Source of the DNA: Streptomyces sp. AV19
GTDB lineage: Bacteria; Actinomycetota; Actinomycetes; Streptomycetales; Streptomycetaceae
NCBI RefSeq assembly: GCF_015999245.1
Contig: NZ_JAEAMR010000003.1
Span: 314,010-378,009, forward strand
DNA: 64,000 bases
Direction of reading: 5' to 3'
The notes below the pieces were generated by a model. The model saw only the letters and a program-made list of their open reading frames with translations, had not been told where the DNA came from and made no database searches. Made by a program: the position numbers and the translations under genes. Positions within the stretch are counted from its first letter, which is position 1; every line of letters starts with the position of its first letter. Below, in pieces: positions 8,448 to 16,929 of this stretch.

Positions 8448-8591
8448 TCAGGACGAGCGGAGCTCCGACGAGCAGAGTTCCTCGGAGTCTTTCGAGGGAG
8501 CGGGCGGTGCGGCAAGCCTGCGGTATCCGACGACCGCGAGCACGGGTACGGCCGCGCCGACCACACCGGCGAGGGCGGTCAGGCATCGCAC
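8448..8591 (-). CDS. Possible 47-residue membrane peptide or gene remnant
   Basis: A minus-strand frame from GTG 8591 gives VRCLTALAGVVG, then a hydrophobic run to AVVGYRRL and a polar tail rich in Ser and Glu. It could be one transmembrane helix of a lost membrane protein; the upstream reading (ALHPDNGATWW) vaguely recalls the end of a PepSY protein. There is no clear ribosome site. It sits just downstream of the AraC gene. Confidence 0.2.
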   Translation of the reverse strand: MRCLTALAGVVGAAVPVLAVVGYRRLAAPPAPSKDSEELCSSELRSS

Positions 8592-8721
8592 CCACCATGT
8601 GGCGCCGTTGTCCGGGTGAAGGGCCCGGAGCGCGCCACAGGGCTGCAGACGAGCAGCGGGAAGCCCCGTCGCCGGACTCGGCGGCCGAGGCCGACGCAAC
8701 CCGGCCCAGTTGCCCAAGGCG

Positions 8722-9729
8722 TCACTCGGACGCGGCGTGGGCGCGCCGGTATTCACCCGGCGTGCGCCCGCTCCACGCGCGGAAGGCCAGGTGGAAGCCG
8801 ACGTCGGAGGCGTAGCCGACGCGTTCCGCGATGCGCGCGTGCGGGAGCGTCGTGTCGGTGAGGAACCGTGCCGCCTCCTGCATGCGGCGGCCGGTGAGGC
8901 AGCGCATCGGGGGTTCCCCGACGAGTTCGCGGAAGGTCGCGGCGAACGCCGAGCGGGACAGGCCCGCCTCGGCGGCCAGCGCGGCGAGGGACCACGGTTC
9001 GGCGTATCGCAGGTGGATCGCGAGCAGGGCCTTGCCGACGGCCGGGTGGCGCAGCGCGCCCAGCGCCTTTTCCCCGGACGGGAATTGCGGTTCGGTGGTG
9101 GGTTCGCGCAGGGCCGCCTGGAGCGCGGCGCGCAGGGCCAGGACGTAGGCCAGCTCGAAGGCCCGCAGTGCGACCAGGCGCGCTCCCGGTTCGTCCGGTG
9201 TCCAGGAGTCGGCGAGGCGGTGCAGCGTGCCGGCCAGCATCGGCTCGTCCGCGACGGCCGCCGCGTCCAGCACGATGACCGGCGGCAGGGCCCGGTACAG
9301 CGGTGCCGCGGCCGCCCGGTGGTAGTGCAGGCCGCCGCACAGCAGCGTCGTGACCGGCCCCGGCCCGTCGATGACCACGGAGCGCACCGCGCCCGCCTCG
9401 CGGCGGGGCAGCAGGCCGGCGAGCGGCACGGCGGGGCGGCCCGGCCGGTCGGCGAGCCGGTGCGCGGTGCCGTGCGGGAAGACGGCCAGGTCGCCGGCGT
9501 GGAGGGTGACCGGGCGCGGGAGGTCCGGGAGTTCGACGGTGCAGGTGCCCTCCTGGACGTAGTGCAGGAGGGCGCAGTCCTCGGGTTCGCCGGCGATGCC
9601 CCACGGCGCGTGCGCGGTCCAGCGGCTGTGGAAGACGCCGTGCAGGCGCAGGGGCGCGAGGAGTTCGCTCAGGAGGTCGCCGTGGGCCGTCGTGGCGTCG
9701 TCCTCGGACGTCGGTGCGGTGGCGGCCAT
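8722..9729 (-). CDS. AraC family transcriptional regulator with cupin sensor domain
   Basis: 335 residues, ATG 9729. The N-terminal cupin (residues about 20-200, with HYVQEGTCTVEL and AGDLAVFPHGTAHRL) is of the AraC_binding_2 type. The two C-terminal helix-turn-helix units include LAALAAEAGLSRSAFAATF and IAERVGYASDVGFHLAFRAWSGRTPGEYR (residues about 235-330). It is divergent from the NmrA-like gene at 9836 with about 106 bp between starts, the classic arrangement for a regulator of the neighbouring oxidoreductase. Confidence 0.92.
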   Translation of the reverse strand: MAATAPTSEDDATTAHGDLLSELLAPLRLHGVFHSRWTAHAPWGIAGEPEDCALLHYVQEGTCTVELPDLPRPVTLHAGDLAVFPHGTAHRLADRPGRPAVPLAGLLPRREAGAVRSVVIDGPGPVTTLLCGGLHYHRAAAAPLYRALPPVIVLDAAAVADEPMLAGTLHRLADSWTPDEPGARLVALRAFELAYVLALRAALQAALREPTTEPQFPSGEKALGALRHPAVGKALLAIHLRYAEPWSLAALAAEAGLSRSAFAATFRELVGEPPMRCLTGRRMQEAARFLTDTTLPHARIAERVGYASDVGFHLAFRAWSGRTPGEYRRAHAASE

Positions 9730-9835
9730 GGACGATCCTTAAGTTCAGGCGGACTGTGGTTTGTCGATCGTACGCGGCGGCCGTTCCAGACTGGTGCGGC
9801 AGTGTCCCCGAGAACGACCATGAGGAGCCCGGCCG

Positions 9836-10780
9836 ATGGCCTCGTCCGCGTTCGACCACCGTCACCACTACCTCGTCCTCGGCGCTTCCGGCGCGCAAGG
9901 CGGCGCGGTCGCGCGGCGCCTGCTCGCGTCCGGGCGCCGGGTGCGCGGCTTCGGGCGCGGCGGGGCGGCGCCGGAATACGCGCGGTTCGGCCGCGCGTAC
10001 ACCCACGCGACCGGGGATCTGACCGACCCGGCCGCGGTCGGGGCCGCCTTCCGGGGGATCACGCACGCGAGCGTCGTCCTGCCGTTGGTCTTCGGCCCGG
10101 AGACGGTGGCGCGCATGGTCGCGAACATCGTGGACGCGGCGGGCGCGGCCGGCGTCGAGCGGCTGGTTCTCAACACCGGGAACCGGCTTCCGGAGCCCCC
10201 GTTGGGGGATGCGGCCCGGCCCGTCCCCGCCTTCACGACCCGGCGTGCCGCGGCCGCCGCGCTGCTCGCCTCCGGCGTCCCGGCCGTCGTCCTGCGGCCG
10301 CCCGTCTACCTGGAGAACCTGTGCGCGCCGTGGGCCGCCGGTCCCGCCGTGCACGCCGGCGTGCTGCGGTACCCGCTCCCCGCCGACACCCCCGTGGCGT
10401 GGCTGTCCCACGCCGACCTCGCGGCCGCGACCGACGCCGCGCTGACCCGGGACGGTCTGGCGGGCCGCGCCCTGGACCTGGGCGGCGCCGACACCGTCAC
10501 CGGCGACGGACTGGCCGCACGCCTCGGCGCCCGCATCGGACGCGACGTCCGCTACGAGGCCCAGGACGCCGACGACTTCGAGGCGGCGCTCGCGTCCGCG
10601 CTCGGCCCGGACACCGCCTCGGGCGTGGCCGCCACCTACCGCTGGGCCGCCCACGACCCCGGCCTGTACGCGACGGACACCACCGCCGCCCGGGACGCCC
10701 TCGGCGTACGCCCCACCCCGCTGGACGCGTGGCTCGCCGCCCAGCCGTGGAACGCCCTGGCCGGGACGCGGCAGTCATGA
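9836..10780 (+). CDS. NmrA/SDR-family NAD(P)-binding protein
   Basis: 314 residues; ATG 9836 after GAGGAG. The Rossmann motif LVLGASGAQGGAVARRLL (residues about 13-30) and the following GRRVRGFGRG mark an atypical short-chain dehydrogenase of the NmrA/NAD(P)H-azoreductase type; the usual YxxxK catalytic pair is not evident. Such proteins act as redox sensors or reductases. It overlaps the next gene by 4 bases (ATGA) and is divergent from the AraC regulator, which probably controls both. Confidence 0.85.
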   Translation: MASSAFDHRHHYLVLGASGAQGGAVARRLLASGRRVRGFGRGGAAPEYARFGRAYTHATGDLTDPAAVGAAFRGITHASVVLPLVFGPETVARMVANIVDAAGAAGVERLVLNTGNRLPEPPLGDAARPVPAFTTRRAAAAALLASGVPAVVLRPPVYLENLCAPWAAGPAVHAGVLRYPLPADTPVAWLSHADLAAATDAALTRDGLAGRALDLGGADTVTGDGLAARLGARIGRDVRYEAQDADDFEAALASALGPDTASGVAATYRWAAHDPGLYATDTTAARDALGVRPTPLDAWLAAQPWNALAGTRQS

Positions 10781-11247
10781 CCGCACGCGACGCTCCGAAC
10801 GCTCCGGCCGTGGCCGAGGTGGTGCGGCATCACCGGGTCGTCGAGGCGTGGCTGCGCGGCGATGTGCCGTACGGCACGGCCGCGTTCGCCGAGTTCGCGG
10901 ACGCGCACGCACCGCACTTCACGATGGTCGGCCCCGACGGGAACACGATGGACCGCGCGGCCGTGCTGCGCGCGGTGGAGGCGGCGCACGGCAGCGCGCC
11001 CGGGCTGCGCATCGGGATCACGGATGCCGCGGTGGTGGCCGCGGAGCACGGCACGTACGTCGTGACATACCGCGAGGTGCACGACGGCGGCCCGGAACCC
11101 GCCGCCGCCCGCCGGGCGACCGCCGTACTGGAGCGGGACGGGGGCGGGGGGCGGCGCGGTCCGCGCTGGCGGTACCTGCACGAGACGTACGAGAACCTGC
11201 ACGAGACGTACGAGAACCTGCACGAGACGTACGAGACCGGCCGCTGA
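10777..11247 (+). CDS. SnoaL/NTF2-like protein with a C-terminal heptad repeat
   Basis: 156 residues from ATG 10777, which overlaps the stop of the NmrA-like gene. The body (VEAWLRGD, FAEFADAHAPHFTMVGPDG, then LRIGITDAAVVAAEHGTYVVTYREVHDGG) is an NTF2-like fold as in SnoaL or DUF4440 proteins. The end is unusual: three copies of LHETYEN/T from a perfect 21-bp tandem repeat (11176-11238), just before the stop. One LHETYE is the expected ending, so the extra copies look like recent slippage. Function unknown; co-transcribed with the oxidoreductase. Confidence 0.75.
   Translation: MTARDAPNAPAVAEVVRHHRVVEAWLRGDVPYGTAAFAEFADAHAPHFTMVGPDGNTMDRAAVLRAVEAAHGSAPGLRIGITDAAVVAAEHGTYVVTYREVHDGGPEPAAARRATAVLERDGGGGRRGPRWRYLHETYENLHETYENLHETYETGR
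11176..11238 (+). repeat. Three 21-bp tandem repeats inside the SnoaL-like gene
   Basis: CTGCACGAGACGTACGAGAA plus one base occurs at 11176, 11197 and 11218, differing only in the last codon of the third copy (AAC to ACC). In frame it adds seven residues per unit, so copy-number change does not break the gene. Confidence 0.95.
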
Positions 11248-11265
11248 CGGGCCGGTGAACGGTCC

Positions 11266-12126
11266 TCAGAGCCGCGGGAGTTCGTCGAGCGCCGCCCGGA
11301 CGGCCCGCCCGGCGCCCTCCGGGTACGGGAAGCCGTGGGCGGCGGCCACCTCTCCGGCCAGTTCGGCGAAGAGGTCCGCGGTGGCGCGCGCGCCGCGGAG
11401 GATGTCCTCCGCGGTGAAGCCGCCGAACGTGGCGGGCAGGCGCTCCCATATGCCCGGTGCCGCCCACTGGCGCATGCGCGTGCCGCCGTACCAGACGTCG
11501 TGGCCGGCGCCGTGGCGCGTCAGGGCGTGCCACTCGACCATGGTCTGCAGCAGTTCCTTCGTCGTCCAGTCGCGGGACTTGGCCACCCAGAGCTCGCCGC
11601 GGGCCAGGTACCGCGGCAGGTGGGCCGCCTCGAACCAGAACTCCTCGCAGAGTTCGAGGAATTCCCCGGCGTCGGGCGGGGCGGCCGGGGGCGTGCCGGT
11701 GGCCGCGGGGAGGCGGGCGGCGGTCCCGTCGTGGTCGAGGAGCACCTCGTAGCCGCGTTCGTGCAGGTCGTCCAGGCCGTCCGCGGCCATCTCCGACAGC
11801 CGCTCCACCGGGACCACTTGGAAGTCGGCCTTCACCCCGTCCTCGAAGAACACCAGCCGCGCCGGGTTGTCCCAGGGGCCCTCCAGCCCGACCGAGACGA
11901 GCACCGGGCCGAGGGCCGCGACCCACTCGCCGGACTCCGCGTACCGGTCCGGGCCGGTCGTGTACAGCTCGATGTCGTGGTCGGAGACGGCGTCCGCCGT
12001 GCCGTCGCGCCGGGCCCGCGAGCCCGTGCGCAGCACGGCCCGGATGTCGGGCCGGGACCGCGCCCAGGCCAGGACCCGTGCGACGAACTCCTCGGTGTTC
12101 GTGGAATCGGTGTTCGTGGAAGACAT
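11266..12126 (-). CDS. Aminoglycoside 6-adenylyltransferase-like nucleotidyltransferase (ANT(6)/AadE family)
   Basis: 286 residues from ATG 12126; an upstream start at 12204 has no support. GSRARRDG (35-42) and SDHDIELY (48-55, with Asp49 and Asp51) form the nucleotidyltransferase active site of the AadE/streptomycin adenylyltransferase family. The C-terminal helical domain follows (FWFEAAHLPRYLARGELWVAKS, LLQTMVEWHA). Family members transfer AMP to position 6 of streptomycin; chromosomal Streptomyces homologues are common and often have unknown substrates. The N-terminus has a small NTDSTNT duplication. Confidence 0.85.
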   Translation of the reverse strand: MSSTNTDSTNTEEFVARVLAWARSRPDIRAVLRTGSRARRDGTADAVSDHDIELYTTGPDRYAESGEWVAALGPVLVSVGLEGPWDNPARLVFFEDGVKADFQVVPVERLSEMAADGLDDLHERGYEVLLDHDGTAARLPAATGTPPAAPPDAGEFLELCEEFWFEAAHLPRYLARGELWVAKSRDWTTKELLQTMVEWHALTRHGAGHDVWYGGTRMRQWAAPGIWERLPATFGGFTAEDILRGARATADLFAELAGEVAAAHGFPYPEGAGRAVRAALDELPRL

Positions 12127-12245
12127 GCCGACGACCCTACGCGGCCCCTCGGACAGTCCCCGGATCCCGGATCGTCGGGGGCCTGCCGCACAGCCCCTGA
12201 GCAATGGCGGCAGAACCCGGTATTACCCGGACGCCCCTCCCGTAA

Positions 12246-12584
12246 TATTCGGCTACGGCCGACGAGAAGACCCCCGACTGCGAGCGGATCGGCATCACCG
12301 TCCCCCGCGAGCTCGCCGAGCAGTTGCGCGGGATGAAGGACGCGAACGTCATCGAGTCCGTGTCCGCGTTCGTGGCCCGGACGCTCGCCGGCCGGATCGA
12401 CCGCGACCGCGGGCACCGCGAGAGCGACGAGCGGCTGCGGCGGGACTTCGGCCCGGGCGACGAGGACATCGCCCTGGCCCGGCAGCGGCACGGGCGTGCG
12501 GGTGTGCACGTACCGGCCGGCCGGGCAGGGGCCGCGTCACGACACGGACGCCAGGGTCGGCCCGGTGCGCGACGGGCTCGTTAG
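12246..12584 (+). pseudogene. Ribbon-helix-helix antitoxin-like frame lacking a good start
   Basis: The frame after the TAA at 12243 reads DEKTPDCERIGITVPRELAE, then QLRGMKDANVIESVSAFVARTLAGRI and RESDERLRRDFG. This is a typical RHH antitoxin body with the beta-strand IGITVP and an N-V-S-type dimer helix. There is no ATG or GTG before the beta strand (only a TTG at 12324, inside the domain), and the last 35 residues are Arg/Gly-rich and unlike an antitoxin tail. No PIN or RelE toxin follows. I read it as a decayed antitoxin gene. Confidence 0.45.
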
Positions 12585-12626
12585 GGTGCAACGGATCCCT
12601 CCCTTCCCCCTTGCTCGGAGGCACCC

Positions 12627-12947
12627 ATGATCCAGCCCGACCGACTGTCCGACCCCGCCGTCCGCTCCCTGGTCGCCGCCGTCAACTCCGGTGACCGGTC
12701 CGCCTTCCTGGGCCTGCTCACCGACGGCGCCACGATGTCGGACGACGGCTCCGACAGGGACCTCGTCCAGTGGATCGACAAGGAGATCTTCACCGTCGGC
12801 GGCCACATGGACGTCGAGTCCGAGTCGGACGGCGGGCGTTCGCTGATCGCCCGGTTCCGCAACGACACCTGGGGGGAGATGCGCACCGCCTGGCGTTTCG
12901 TCGTCGAGGGCGGAAAGATCAGCCGGTTCGAGACGGGCCAGGCATAG
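12627..12947 (+). CDS. NTF2-like/SnoaL superfamily small protein
   Basis: 106 residues; ATG 12627 with GGAGG six bases upstream. The sequence LVAAVNSGDRSAFLGLLTDGATMSDDG, then WIDKEIFTVGGHMDVES and GEMRTAWRFVVEGGKISRFETGQA follows the NTF2-like helix-helix-sheet order. No catalytic residues can be assigned. Another NTF2-like frame starts 29 bases downstream, so the two may have come from a duplication. Confidence 0.8.
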   Translation: MIQPDRLSDPAVRSLVAAVNSGDRSAFLGLLTDGATMSDDGSDRDLVQWIDKEIFTVGGHMDVESESDGGRSLIARFRNDTWGEMRTAWRFVVEGGKISRFETGQA

Positions 12948-12976
12948 GGCGACCGTCCGCCGTTGGCCTGGGCCCC

Positions 12977-13945
12977 ATGCCGGGGCTCCGGCGCCACCCG
13001 GACATCGACCTCGCCGTCGGCTGCCACCGGGCGGTCGCCCGCGGGGCCACGGGTGCCGGACTCGCCCGTTTCTTCCATCCGGACGCGGTGCGGCGCGAGT
13101 TCCCCGACGCGCTGCTCCCCGGCGGTGCCGTACGCGACCCGCCCGCCGTCCTCGCGGCGGCGGAGCGGGGCCGGCAGGTGCTCGCCGGGCAGGACTTCGA
13201 GGTGCTCGACGCGGTCGCGGCGGGCGACCGGGCCGCCCTGGAACTCCGCCGGCACGGCACCTTGGCCGTCCCGCCCGGCGACCTGCCCGCAGGGCACCGG
13301 CCGCGGTCCCGGATCGCCGCCTTCCTCGTCTTCCGGGACGGCGGGATCGTCGCGCAGCGCAACTACGACTGCTACGAGCGGCAGGGCTCGGGCCGCCGGG
13401 GACAACGCGGGGAGCCATTCCCCTCTCGGTACAACCTGTGGCACTCTGGAGTGCAGCACACTGATCCGAGGGAGACCCATGGCCGCCGACACCGCCGACA
13501 TCAAGAGCTGGCTCGACGCCGCCGCCATCGACCCCGCCGTCCGGGAGCTGCGGCCCGACTACCGGGCGCTGCTCGTCGCGGCCGAGGGGCTGCGCCCCGG
13601 GCCGAGCGACGGGGCGAGCGAGGAATTGCTGGCCGCGGCCGAGGAGGGCGCGCGCCGCCGGTTCGCGGACATCGCGCCGGAGGAGCACCCGCACCTGGCC
13701 GCCTGGCGCGAGGCGTTCCGCGCCTTCGGCGCCAAGCCGCAGCGCACCCGGCCGAGCGCGGAAGCCCTGCTGCGCCGGGCGGACGCGGGACTGCCGCGGG
13801 TGGACCGGCTCACCGACATCTACAACGCGGTCTCCGTCGGCCACGTCCTGCCGCTCGGCGGCGAGGACCTGGACCACTACGCCGGTGCGGCGCGCCTCGT
13901 CCGGGCCACCGGCGAGGAGCCGTTCGAGACGACGGCGGGCGGTGA
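12977..13945 (+). CDS. NTF2-like protein whose frame runs on into the next gene
   Basis: From ATG 12977 the first about 135 residues are an NTF2/SnoaL-like domain (PDIDLAVGCHRAVARG, FHPDAVRREFPDALLPGG, then FLVFRDGGIVAQRNYDCYE). Homologous folds normally stop right after NYDCYE, near 13378. Here no stop occurs until 13945, and the extra 188 residues are an Arg-rich out-of-frame reading of the B3/4 gene at 13479. Either the natural stop was lost by mutation or a frameshift occurred near 13380. No clear ribosome site precedes the ATG. Confidence is for the domain, not the tail. Confidence 0.5.
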   Translation: MPGLRRHPDIDLAVGCHRAVARGATGAGLARFFHPDAVRREFPDALLPGGAVRDPPAVLAAAERGRQVLAGQDFEVLDAVAAGDRAALELRRHGTLAVPPGDLPAGHRPRSRIAAFLVFRDGGIVAQRNYDCYERQGSGRRGQRGEPFPSRYNLWHSGVQHTDPRETHGRRHRRHQELARRRRHRPRRPGAAARLPGAARRGRGAAPRAERRGERGIAGRGRGGRAPPVRGHRAGGAPAPGRLARGVPRLRRQAAAHPAERGSPAAPGGRGTAAGGPAHRHLQRGLRRPRPAARRRGPGPLRRCGAPRPGHRRGAVRDDGGR

Positions 13946-14198
13946 GGCGGTGGTCGAGCACTGCCCGCCGGGCGAGGTGGTGTGGCGGGACGACGCGGGC
14001 GTCACCTGCCGGCGCTGGAACTGGCGTCAGTGCACCCGGACGCGGCTGACGCTGTCGACGACCCGGGCGGTGTTCATCCTGGACGCGCTCGGCCCGCTGG
14101 GCGACGGGGAGTTGGCCGCCGCCGGGGACGCGCTCGTGGAGGCGCTGGTCAAGAGCAGCCCGGGGGCGGCGGTGGCGACGCGCCTGCTGGGCGCGTAG
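13479..14198 (+). CDS. B3/B4 tRNA-binding domain protein
   Basis: 239 residues; ATG 13479 after GAGGGAGA. RVDRLTDIYNAVSVGHVLPLGGEDLDHYAG is the hallmark of the B3/B4 domain, otherwise found in the phenylalanyl-tRNA synthetase beta subunit. VWRDDAGVTCRRWNWRQCTRT and TRAVFILDALGPL match the free-standing family, which is thought to act in trans on tRNA or as a mischarged-tRNA editing factor. The role is inferred from domain content only. A strong terminator follows. Confidence 0.85.
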   Translation: MAADTADIKSWLDAAAIDPAVRELRPDYRALLVAAEGLRPGPSDGASEELLAAAEEGARRRFADIAPEEHPHLAAWREAFRAFGAKPQRTRPSAEALLRRADAGLPRVDRLTDIYNAVSVGHVLPLGGEDLDHYAGAARLVRATGEEPFETTAGGEAVVEHCPPGEVVWRDDAGVTCRRWNWRQCTRTRLTLSTTRAVFILDALGPLGDGELAAAGDALVEALVKSSPGAAVATRLLGA

Positions 14199-14202
14199 CG
14201 CA

Positions 14203-14237
14203 GCGCCGGCCGGACCGGTCTTCGGTCCGGCCGGCGC
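14203..14237 (+). terminator. Strong stem-loop terminator after the B3/4 gene
   Basis: A perfect 15-bp stem, GCGCCGGCCGGACCG (14203-14217) with CGGTCCGGCCGGCGC (14223-14237), encloses a 5-base loop (GTCTT) four bases after the stop codon. There is no T-run, as usual in Streptomyces. Confidence 0.8.
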
Positions 14238-14299
14238 CCGTCCGGCGCCCGGGCCTCGGCCCGGGATACCCGCCGCTGTGACGACCTGCCGTTACTTCT

Positions 14300-14473
14300 T
14301 CACTTCTTCCTGGTCCCCTTCACCTTCTCCACGGCCTCGTGGATCTCGCCCTTGACCTTGTCGGCGCGGCCCTCGGCCTGCATCCTGCGGTCGCCGACGG
14401 CCTTGCCGGTGGTCTCCTTCACCTGGCCCTTGACCTGCTGGGCCTTCGCCTTGGCCCTGTTCTTGGCGCTCAT
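14300..14473 (-). CDS. CsbD family stress protein
   Basis: 57 residues, ATG 14473. AKAQQVKGQVKETTGKAVGD at residues 9-28 followed by GRADKVKGEIHEAVEKVKG is the CsbD pattern: a small hydrophilic helical protein rich in Lys, Glu and Ala. In many bacteria it is controlled by general-stress sigma factors, and its exact function is unknown. It is divergent from DUF6480. Confidence 0.93.
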   Translation of the reverse strand: MSAKNRAKAKAQQVKGQVKETTGKAVGDRRMQAEGRADKVKGEIHEAVEKVKGTRKK

Positions 14474-14653
14474 GCGGCGCACTCCTTCTCGAGGACGGTA
14501 CGAATCCCCCGGGCCCACGCTCCTCCCCCGCCCCGGCTCCCGCACGCCCCGTACCGCCGAACGGGCCGGGCCCGGCCCCCCCTTCCCGTGGCCCCGGCGC
14601 CCGTCGCGAGGCACCCTGAAGTCACCAGGGGGGACCACGCGAAAGGCGCCGCC

Positions 14654-14890
14654 ATGTCCTCCTCCACCCCCACCAGCCCCGACCCCGGCCCCGAGCGCAC
14701 CCCGGGTCCGGCGCCCGGTGGCGGAGTTCCGCCGGGCGAGACCCCGCCCGGCGAGGACAGCACCGCGGGCGCGGGCCCTCGGGAGACCTACAACCCCACG
14801 CGCGGCTGGGCGGCGGGGCCGATCATCGCCATCGGCACGCTCGTGATCGTCTTCGTCGTGACGGTCATCATCTGGGCCACGCTCATCTGA
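14654..14890 (+). CDS. DUF6480 family small membrane protein
   Basis: 78 residues; ATG 14654 after GAAAGG. Residues 1-45 are Pro/Gly/Thr-rich and disordered. ETYNPTRGWAAGPIIAIGT begins the conserved end, and one membrane helix (residues about 57-76, IIAIGTLVIVFVVTVIIWAT) closes the protein. This layout fits the Streptomyces DUF6480 family. Function unknown. The 373 bases downstream (14891-15263) hold only an imperfect hairpin and the promoter region of the exporter gene. Confidence 0.8.
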   Translation: MSSSTPTSPDPGPERTPGPAPGGGVPPGETPPGEDSTAGAGPRETYNPTRGWAAGPIIAIGTLVIVFVVTVIIWATLI

Positions 14891-14994
14891 ACCCGCCGGG
14901 GCGGCGGCACCGCCGCGACCCGCAGGTCCGCCGCCGGCCGCGCGTACGCCTGCGCGCCCGACGTCCCGGACCCGCCGGGGCCGCCCCGGCGATC

Positions 14995-15025
14995 GGGGTG
15001 CGACCCGGCCGCCGGGCCGCACCCC
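14995..15025 (+). terminator. Possible terminator hairpin downstream of DUF6480
   Basis: GGGGTGCGACCCGGC (14995-15009) and GCCGGGCCGCACCCC (15011-15025) pair at 14 of 15 positions, with the loop opening at the centre. It lies about 100 bases after the DUF6480 stop. Confidence 0.45.
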
Positions 15026-15263
15026 GTACGGGTGAACCGGCGACGGCCTCCGGCACCGCCCGTGACGGCCCTCCCGGAACGTCGTTGGTCCGAACGGCCG
15101 CAAGGCGGAGCACGTGCGGTGGCGAGGTCGGGGGCGGGCGGAATCCGGTGGTGAGAGCTCGCAGTCCGGTGCGGCCGGCCCCGCTCCCGCGCGGCCGGCC
15201 CCGCCCTCCGGATCCCGGTTCCTCCCCGCCCCCAGCCGTCGCAGCGAAGGCCGAGAGACGCCC

Positions 15264-16844
15264 GTGACCTCCTCCACCTCCGTCCCGCCCCCGTCCCGCC
15301 CGCGTGCGGCCGTCGCGCGCCGGGCCGCGGCCACCGTGGTCCTGACCGGCCTGTTCCTGCTGAGCATGGACGCCACCGTCCTCAACGTCGCCGTCCCGGA
15401 TCTGCAGCGCGATCTGCGGCCGACCATGGCCCAGGTCCAGTGGATCATCGACGGGTTCCCGCTGGTCCTCGCGAGCGCCGTCCTGTCGTGCGGCGCGGCG
15501 GCCGACCGGTTCGGGCGCCGCCGGTCGTTCGTGGCGGGGATCCTGCTGTGCGGCGCCGCGTCCGCGCTCGGCGCCTCGGCGTCGTCCCCCGGGGTCGTCG
15601 TCGCCGCCCGGTGTCTGATGGGCGCGGGCGCGGCGGTCGTGATGCCCTCGACGCTGTCCGTGCTGACCGCGCTCTTTCCCGAACCGGAGCCGCGGCGGCG
15701 GGCGTTCATGGCGTGGACGATGGTCCTGGGCGCGGGCGGGCTGGCGGGGCCGGTGGCCGGCGGCGCGCTCGTGGAGGGCTTCTCGTGGCGGGCCGGGTTC
15801 TGGGTCAACCTGCCCGTCGCCGCCGTGACCGCCGTCGCCGCCCTGCTCCTGGTGCCCGAGTCGCGGGCGGCAAACGCGCCCCGCGTGGACGTGGCGGGCT
15901 GCCTGCTGTCGGCCGGCGGGCTGCTGGCCCTGGTGTGGGCCGTGATCGAGAGCCCGGTCCACGGCTGGTCGAGCCCGGCCTCGCTCGGCGCGTACGCCGT
16001 GGCCGCGGCGGCGCTGGGGGCCTTCGCGGTCCAGCAGCGCCGCAGTCCGCGGCCGCTGCTGGACGCACGGGTCCGGGGCGACGTACGGGTCCGCTGCGCG
16101 CTGGCGGCCGGCCTGGTGATGTGCCTGGCCGTGTTCGGGATGCTCTTCCTGATCAGCCTGCACCTGCAGGGCCTGCTGGGCTGTTCGCCCTGGGAGGCCG
16201 GGCTGCGGACCCTGCCGATGACCGTGGGCATGCTGCCCGGGGCCGCGGCGGCCCTGCGGCTGCTGTCCCGCGGCCGTGCCCGGGCGGCGCTGTGCGCGGG
16301 ACTGCTGGTCGTCGCCGCCGGGCTCGCCGTACTGACGACCGTCGGCCCGGAATCCGGGTACGGGCCGATCGCCGTCGTCCAGTTGCTGTGCGGCGCCGGG
16401 GCCGGGCTGCTGGCCACCGTGGTCAACGAGATGGTGATGGGCGCGTTCGGCGAGAACCGGGCGGGGGTGGGCTCGGCGTTGCACGACGCCTCCCGGGAAG
16501 TGGGCTCCGCGCTCGGCATCGCCGCCCTCGGTTCGCTGCTGATGACCGCCTTCGACCACCGCCTCGGCAGTACCTCCGGTCCTGTCCCGGGGCCGGACGG
16601 GGGCGACCCGGCGGCCGCGCTCGACGCGCTGACACGCGTCTCCGAACTGCCGGGCCCGGCAAGGGCGCTGGTCCGTGACGCGTTCACGCACGCCCTGGCC
16701 GTCACCGCCGCCGTCACCGCCGGGGCCGTCCTGCTGACCGCGGCGGTGACGTGGTGGGCCCTGCGCCGCGCCGAAGCTCCGCTCCCCCGCCCCGCCGCCG
16801 ACGCCGGGGAGGACGCGCTCCCCCTGGCCGGCGAGCGCTCGTGA
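15264..16844 (+). CDS. MFS transporter, DHA2 (EmrB/QacA, 14-TM) drug exporter
   Basis: 526 residues from GTG 15264. MDATVLNVAVPDLQRDL and AQVQWIIDGFPLVLAS are the DHA2 motif D1 region. GAAADRFGRRRSF (motif A), then a motif C region GAGGLAGPVAGGALVEG, and about 14 membrane segments follow. It exports drugs or natural products by proton antiport. There is no TetR or MarR regulator beside it. It could serve the prenyltransferase gene group 1 kb away, but the genes are not in one operon. Confidence 0.9.
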   Translation: MTSSTSVPPPSRPRAAVARRAAATVVLTGLFLLSMDATVLNVAVPDLQRDLRPTMAQVQWIIDGFPLVLASAVLSCGAAADRFGRRRSFVAGILLCGAASALGASASSPGVVVAARCLMGAGAAVVMPSTLSVLTALFPEPEPRRRAFMAWTMVLGAGGLAGPVAGGALVEGFSWRAGFWVNLPVAAVTAVAALLLVPESRAANAPRVDVAGCLLSAGGLLALVWAVIESPVHGWSSPASLGAYAVAAAALGAFAVQQRRSPRPLLDARVRGDVRVRCALAAGLVMCLAVFGMLFLISLHLQGLLGCSPWEAGLRTLPMTVGMLPGAAAALRLLSRGRARAALCAGLLVVAAGLAVLTTVGPESGYGPIAVVQLLCGAGAGLLATVVNEMVMGAFGENRAGVGSALHDASREVGSALGIAALGSLLMTAFDHRLGSTSGPVPGPDGGDPAAALDALTRVSELPGPARALVRDAFTHALAVTAAVTAGAVLLTAAVTWWALRRAEAPLPRPAADAGEDALPLAGERS

Positions 16845-16929
16845 CCGCGTCGCCGGGCCTGCCGCCATATCCGGGGGCTCCGCGCACCACCACACCGTCG
16901 GACAAGGCACGCCCCGAGAGGACCCTCCC

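Noticed and set aside
8710..11247. A plus-strand frame of 845 codons over the AraC and NmrA region
   Set aside because: It is antisense to AraC and out of frame with NmrA; only the part from ATG 10777 encodes a plausible (SnoaL-like) protein.
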